Source: an alpha proteobacterium 3107
Lineage (GTDB): Bacteria; Pseudomonadota; Alphaproteobacteria; Rhodobacterales; Rhodobacteraceae
Assembly: GCA_001483205.1 (NCBI GenBank)
Contig: JPPB01000029.1
Coordinates: 1-5,680, forward strand
Reading direction: 5' to 3'
DNA length: 5,680 nucleotides
The notes beneath the pieces were generated by a model. That model did no database searches. It worked only from the letters and a program-made list of their open reading frames with translations, and was not told the DNA's origin. How positions within the stretch are numbered: the stretch's first letter is position 1; each line of letters begins with the position of its first letter. Positions 1 through 5,680 of this stretch are shown piece after piece. A program made the position numbers and the translations under genes.

Positions 1-45
1 CCCGTTCGGCCCTGAAACGGTCCCCCGGACCGTTTCCGAGACGGG
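1..45. repeat. Long imperfect inverted repeat at the left edge
   Basis: A perfect 10-bp stem is formed by 14-23 (GAAACGGTCC) and 27-36 (GGACCGTTTC) around a CCC loop. Outside it, 1-5 (CCCGT) pairs with 41-45 (ACGGG), and 6-8 can pair with 37-39, giving a long interrupted hairpin. No T tract follows on either strand inside the window, so it is not a classical intrinsic terminator as seen. It could be a 3' mRNA-stabilising hairpin of a gene to the left, or a dispersed genomic repeat. The element may extend beyond the window. The pairing is certain; the role is open. Confidence 0.6.
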
Positions 46-133
46 CCTCACCCCCCGGCAGGCGCTCTCAACGTCTCAACCTGTTGGTGCGTATAGACTT
101 TATGGCAAGATCATCGCCAATTTGAAATGTTGC
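46..133. other. Short non-coding stretch, nothing recognised
   Basis: Between the left-edge hairpin and the probable terminator of the LysR gene I see no convincing coding frame, ribosome binding site or RNA gene. The only small pattern is CTCAAC repeated 2 nt apart at about 66-79, which is too short to interpret. Confidence 0.4.
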
Positions 134-166
134 AAAAAGCGCCCGCCCAGGCAGGCGGCTGCCCGG
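134..166 (-). terminator. Probable intrinsic terminator of the LysR-type gene
   Basis: Read on the minus strand, this begins about 22 nt after the TAA stop at 189-191. It contains GC-rich hairpin options followed by a TTTTT run (AAAAA at 134-138 on the plus strand). One fold pairs 150-154 (GGCAG) with 159-163 (CTGCC), extended by CC/GG after an A-C mismatch. The other pairs GCCCGCC (141-147) with GGCGGC (154-159) with one bulged base, placing the stem next to the T run. Either would be acceptable for a rho-independent terminator, although neither stem is perfect. Confidence 0.55.
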
Positions 167-188
167 CTCGGCCATTATGCAAAAGTCT

Positions 189-2353
<2,165 letters not shown>

Positions 2354-2378
2354 GCCTTCCGGTCTGAAAATGGTTAGG

Positions 2379-2402
2379 GCCGTCCCGGACATCCGGGGCG
2401 GC
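2379..2402 (+). promoter_or_regulatory. Intercistronic hairpin between binding protein and ATPase genes
   Basis: Positions 2379-2388 pair with 2393-2402 in a 10-bp GC-rich stem with one G-T wobble (2383/2398) and an ACAT loop. No T tract follows, only TCAATACGGAAAAATTT, so full termination is unlikely. Hairpins at this position in binding-protein ABC operons commonly protect the upstream message, or stop part of the transcription, so that binding protein exceeds membrane components. That role is inferred from position. The hairpin ends 20 nt before the ATPase start codon. Confidence 0.6.
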
Positions 2403-2422
2403 TCAATACGGAAAAATTTACG

Positions 2423-3451
2423 ATGAATGACGCAACGCCGGTGATCGCGGCCAAAAATGTCTGGAAACTGTTCGGCCCGCAGCCGGAGAAATACCTGGCC
2501 GGAATGGAGCCGGGGCGCAGCTTTGAGGATATTCGCGCCGACGGCTATATCGCCGGGGTCAAGGATGTGTCCATCAGCCTGACGCGCGGCGAGATGCTGG
2601 TGATTATGGGCTTGTCCGGGTCCGGCAAATCGACACTGGTGCGGTGCTTTTCGCGCTTGCACGACATCACCGGCGGCACGGTCGAGGTCGAGGGCCAGAA
2701 CATTATGGCGCTGACCGAAAGGGAACTGATTGACCTGCGCCGCAGCAAAATGGGCATGGTGTTTCAGTCTTTCGGGCTGCTGCCCCACCGCACGGTGCTG
2801 GAAAACGTCGCCTTCCCGCTGGAGATGCGCGGGCAGGACCGTCATACGCGGCGCGAGCGGGCGCTGGAGATGATCCGTCTGGTTGGTCTTGACGGGCGAG
2901 AGGAATACTTTCCCCGCGAATTGTCGGGTGGCCAGCAACAGCGGGTGGGGATTGCCCGCAGTCTGGCCATCGAACCCGACATCTGGTTTCTGGATGAACC
3001 GTTCTCGGCGCTTGATCCGCTGATCCGCCGGGAAATGCAGGACGAATTTCTGCGCTTGCAGGGGATGCTGGGCAAGAGCATCGCCTTTATCACCCATGAT
3101 TTTGACGAGGCCCTGCGGCTGGCGGACCGGATTGCGATCATGCGCAACGGCGCGGTCGAGCAATGCGACACCCCCGATAAGATCGTGCTGAACCCGGCGA
3201 CGGAATATGTGTTCAAATTCACCGAGGACATCGACAAGGCCCGCGTCGTGCGCGCGCGCGGACTGATGCAGCCGCTGAACGGGGCCTCGCCCGAGGGCGC
3301 GCCGGTTGATGGCATGGCCACCATTCAGGCGCTGGCTCGCGATCTTGTCAATGACCCGCGCGAGGTGATCCCGGTTGCCGGGCAGGACGGCGCGGTGGCC
3401 GGACAGATGAAACGACAGGCGGCGCTGGATATTCTGCTGGGGACGCGCTGA
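2423..3451 (+). CDS. ABC transporter ATPase, glycine betaine/proline type (ProV/OpuAA-like)
   Basis: Cytoplasmic ATPase of 342 residues that powers the importer. All motifs are intact: Walker A GLSGSGKST (63-71), Q-loop glutamine 115 in VFQSFGLLPHRTV, signature LSGGQQQR (167-174), Walker B IWFLDEP (187-193), D-loop SALD (195-198), switch His225. The N-terminal extension (VWKLFGPQPEKYL, about 13-25) before the core is typical of the ProV branch. ProV of E. coli has about 400 residues with two C-terminal CBS domains; here only about 75 residues follow the core, ending in a CBS-like segment (EVIPVAGQDGAVAGQMKRQAALDILL, 314-339 without its ends). The regulatory tail is thus short, probably one degenerate CBS unit. 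A weak ribosome binding site (GGA, 2410-2412) precedes the ATG by 10 nt. The stop overlaps the permease start by one base (TGATG). Confidence 0.93.
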   Translation: MNDATPVIAAKNVWKLFGPQPEKYLAGMEPGRSFEDIRADGYIAGVKDVSISLTRGEMLVIMGLSGSGKSTLVRCFSRLHDITGGTVEVEGQNIMALTERELIDLRRSKMGMVFQSFGLLPHRTVLENVAFPLEMRGQDRHTRRERALEMIRLVGLDGREEYFPRELSGGQQQRVGIARSLAIEPDIWFLDEPFSALDPLIRREMQDEFLRLQGMLGKSIAFITHDFDEALRLADRIAIMRNGAVEQCDTPDKIVLNPATEYVFKFTEDIDKARVVRARGLMQPLNGASPEGAPVDGMATIQALARDLVNDPREVIPVAGQDGAVAGQMKRQAALDILLGTR

Positions 3452-5436
3452 TGGCCGTCGCCTCGACCGATTACGCCGTGCAGAAAACGGTGGAGCTTTC
3501 GCTTCGCAACCGGGTGCTGTGGGCCATGCTGGGAACCGCGCTGCTGTTGATGCTGTGCCGTGCGCTCGGCATCCTGCCCGAATGGCTGATCCGTCTGCCC
3601 GAATGGGCAATTCCCCCGTCTGACATCTGGCTTGATGCGGCCTTTAGCTTTGTTCAGAACGATCTGGGCCTGATCCATGTGACACGGTTTGTCGCTGAGG
3701 GGCCGCTTGAGTTCCTGCTCGATGCGACGGCGAACCTGCTCTACGGCAAGCGGCGCTGGCCCGATCTGGGGCCGATCCCGTGGACGGCGATTGCCGCTGC
3801 CGCCGCGGTCATCGGCTATTACCTGGGGGGCTGGCGGATGTCCCTTCTGGCGGGGGGCACCTTTGTCTGGACGGCGCTGATCGGCCAGTGGGAAATCGCC
3901 ATGCAAACCATGTCGGTGCTGACGGTGGCCGCGCCGATTGCGTTTCTGACCGGGCTGGGTCTGGGCATTCTGGCGTGGAAATATGCCTGGTTTGACAAGG
4001 CGATCAAACCCGTGCTCAGCGTGTTGCAGACATTGCCGTTCTTCACCTATCTGCTGCCGGCGGTGATCTTTTTCAAGGTCGGGCCGACGGCGGGCGCGGT
4101 GGCCACCATCGTCTATGCCATTCCGCCGATGATCCTGATGACCACCCTGGGGCTGAAAAAGGTCAGCACAGAGGTGGTCGAGGCGGGCCATATGTCGGGC
4201 TGCACCCGCTGGCAGATGCTGACCCGGGTCTACATCCCCACCGCCCGCACCGAAATCCTTGTCGGCGTCAATCAGGTGATCATGCTGTGTCTGGCGATGG
4301 TGGTTCTGACCGCCTTTATCGGGATGCCGGGGCTGGGCGCGAAGCTGCTGGCGATGATGGGCAGTTTCAAGCTGGGCCGCTCTTTCGAGATCGGCGTGAC
4401 CATTGTGCTGCTTGCCATCATGCTGGACCGGCTGTCGAAAGCATGGGTGGTGAAACAGCCGGAGCATTTCGAGCGCGGCACACCCTGGTGGCAGCGGCAC
4501 ATTTTTCTGCTGTTCACCATCGGGGCGTTCGCGGTTTTCGTGGCGCTGGCGCAGGTCATTCAGGTGTTCAGCGAAATCGGCCGCACCCAGCACTTTTCGC
4601 GCGGCAAGGAAATCGACGGCATCATCAAGGCGGCGCTCGACATCGACATGGTGCAGGCGACGACGGAATGGTTGCGCTGGTTTCTGAATGTGAATGTTCT
4701 GATCCCGTTCCGGAACTCGATGCTGTGGGTGCCGACGCCCGCGTTCATCCTGCTGGTGGTGGCGTTTGCCTATTGGCTGGGGGGGCGGCGGCCCGCGCTC
4801 TATGCGACGGTGTTTTTTACCATTGTTGCCTTTTCCGGCTGGTGGGACCGTTCCGTGATCACCCTTTATACGGTCATTTCCGCCGTCATCATGGCGACGC
4901 TGATCGGCATCCCGCTGGGCATCTTTGCCGCGCGGTCGGAAAAGTGGTCGCGCCGGATTCTGCTGGCCTGTGACACCGCCCAGACCTTTCCCAGCTTTAT
5001 CTATCTGATCCCGGCGATCATGCTGTTCGGCGTCAATGACGTGGCGGTGGTCTTTTCGATCCTGATCTTTTCAATGGTGCCGCTGACCCGCTACACCATC
5101 GAGGGGCTGCGCACCGTGCCGCCGGAGATGACCGAGGCCGCCGATATGTCCGGGGCGTCGCGCCGCCAAAAGCTCTTGTCGGTGCAACTGCCGCTTGCCC
5201 TGCCGACAATGGCGGTGGGGTTCAATCAGGCGATCATGTTTGCCTTTTTCATGGTGATCATCGCCGCGTTCATCGGCACCCAGGATCTGGGGCAGGAATT
5301 GCAGCGGACGCTTGCGGGCACCGAGCTTGGCAAGAACTTCGTGCTTGGCATGAATGTCTCGCTGATGGCGCTGACCTTTGATCTGACAATCCTGAGCTGG
5401 GCGGAGAAACGCAAAAAAGCATTGGGGTTGGCATGA
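3451..5436 (+). CDS. Double-domain ABC permease, ProW/OpuAB type (tandem duplicated)
   Basis: Inner-membrane channel of 661 residues, about twice the length of ProW-type permeases. It carries two complete permease domains. Each has the cytoplasmic EAA loop that docks on the ATPase: EVVEAGHMSG... at 241-265 and EMTEAADMSG... at 559-583, with 12 of 25 residues identical. The halves align at a constant offset of 318 residues: LGG 125/443, W147/W465, QT(L/F)P 193/511, NQ 274/592. Each half starts with an extra membrane segment (about 22-42 and 350-372) and a roughly 55-65-residue loop, so the repeat covers nearly the whole protein. I estimate seven or eight membrane segments per half. One polypeptide probably replaces the usual permease homodimer, working with two copies of the ATPase. 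Start and stop overlap both neighbours (1 nt upstream, ATGA downstream), indicating translational coupling. No frameshift or internal stop was seen. Confidence 0.92.
   Translation: MAVASTDYAVQKTVELSLRNRVLWAMLGTALLLMLCRALGILPEWLIRLPEWAIPPSDIWLDAAFSFVQNDLGLIHVTRFVAEGPLEFLLDATANLLYGKRRWPDLGPIPWTAIAAAAAVIGYYLGGWRMSLLAGGTFVWTALIGQWEIAMQTMSVLTVAAPIAFLTGLGLGILAWKYAWFDKAIKPVLSVLQTLPFFTYLLPAVIFFKVGPTAGAVATIVYAIPPMILMTTLGLKKVSTEVVEAGHMSGCTRWQMLTRVYIPTARTEILVGVNQVIMLCLAMVVLTAFIGMPGLGAKLLAMMGSFKLGRSFEIGVTIVLLAIMLDRLSKAWVVKQPEHFERGTPWWQRHIFLLFTIGAFAVFVALAQVIQVFSEIGRTQHFSRGKEIDGIIKAALDIDMVQATTEWLRWFLNVNVLIPFRNSMLWVPTPAFILLVVAFAYWLGGRRPALYATVFFTIVAFSGWWDRSVITLYTVISAVIMATLIGIPLGIFAARSEKWSRRILLACDTAQTFPSFIYLIPAIMLFGVNDVAVVFSILIFSMVPLTRYTIEGLRTVPPEMTEAADMSGASRRQKLLSVQLPLALPTMAVGFNQAIMFAFFMVIIAAFIGTQDLGQELQRTLAGTELGKNFVLGMNVSLMALTFDLTILSWAEKRKKALGLA
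5424..5427 (+). promoter_or_regulatory. Ribosome binding site within the permease 3' end
   Basis: GGGG lies 5 nt before the ATG at 5433, inside the last codons of the permease gene. It favours 5433 over the in-frame ATG at 5442 as the start of the next gene, and fits translation re-initiation at the ATGA overlap. Confidence 0.4.
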
Positions 5437-5680
5437 ATGAGATGAGGCCGATTGTGGAAGTCCCGTGGGAGCGGAAGGGCATTCGCGCCCCCGGACTGCC
5501 GATTCTGCCCCATGGGGTAGAGCGCTATCCGGTGCCGGGCGGCGGGTCGCGCGCGGTGGCGGTGCGCGCAGGCGACGAGATCATGGTGCTGGACCGGGAG
5601 GGGCTGCAACCGGGTGAACTGGTGTTTTTCGCCCCGGATCGTCGCTCGGACGCCGCCATGCTGGGCGCGCGGGGGCACGG
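5433..5680 (+). CDS. Partial gene: DUF1989-like N-terminus, possibly a fused aminomethyltransferase (GcvT-family) protein
   Basis: The frame runs open from 5433 to the window edge, so only 82 complete codons are visible. Its ATG shares ATGA with the permease stop, so it belongs to the same operon. The segment RYPVPGGGSRAVAVRAGDEI (31-50) followed by MVLDREGLQPGELVFF (51-66) resembles the opening of DUF1989 (urea carboxylase-associated) domains: a glycine-rich start, then a basic/hydrophobic strand, then AGD and a hydrophobic-D-x-E-G-x-Q pattern. I recall this domain at the front of long aminomethyltransferase-family proteins in Rhodobacterales, often beside betaine-type ABC importers; that is memory, not shown by these bases. 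No folate-binding T-protein motifs are visible because the gene is cut off. It could instead be a stand-alone DUF1989 protein. The gene is real with high confidence; the family is moderate. Confidence 0.6.
   Translation, partial: MNEMRPIVEVPWERKGIRAPGLPILPHGVERYPVPGGGSRAVAVRAGDEIMVLDREGLQPGELVFFAPDRRSDAAMLGARGH

Noticed and set aside
2379..2402. Intrinsic terminator between binding protein and ATPase genes
   Set aside because: The stem is good but no T run follows, and the downstream genes belong to the same transporter.
3325..4593. 422-codon open frame on the minus strand
   Set aside because: It is antisense to the permease, has a low-complexity H/Q/R/D-rich translation, and has no recognisable motif.

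Overview
This window looks like chromosomal DNA from a high-GC alphaproteobacterium, most likely Rhodobacterales (Roseobacter/Paracoccus-type). The evidence is the GC-rich third codon positions, tightly overlapping start and stop codons, and the gene repertoire. The taxonomic call is inference from style and content; there is no marker gene here.

Layout, left to right. Positions 1-188 hold no gene that I can support. They contain a strong inverted repeat at 1-45 and a hairpin plus T tract (read on the minus strand) that probably ends the first gene. Positions 189-1145 (minus) encode a GcvA-like LysR-type regulator. Positions 1146-1402 are a divergent control region with an AT-rich core containing a short palindrome, a perfect 9-bp tandem repeat and a near-inverted copy of part of it; these are candidate operators. 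A compact plus-strand operon follows: a periplasmic substrate-binding protein of the glycine betaine/choline type (1403-2353), an intercistronic hairpin (2379-2402), a ProV/OpuAA-type ATPase (2423-3451), a double-length ProW-type permease made of two tandem permease repeats (3451-5436), and the first 82 codons of an enzyme-like gene (5433 to the window edge). The N-terminus of that last gene resembles DUF1989, a domain I recall at the front of aminomethyltransferase (GcvT)-family proteins in this group.

How the parts fit. The last three genes overlap by 1 and 4 bases, so they are probably translated together, with the LysR-type protein as the obvious local regulator. A betaine-type importer whose ATPase lacks the usual full CBS pair, joined to a possible methyl-transferring enzyme, suggests uptake and breakdown of an N- or S-methylated compound rather than osmoprotection. 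The substrate cannot be read from the sequence. No mobile element, CRISPR array, tRNA or rRNA was seen.
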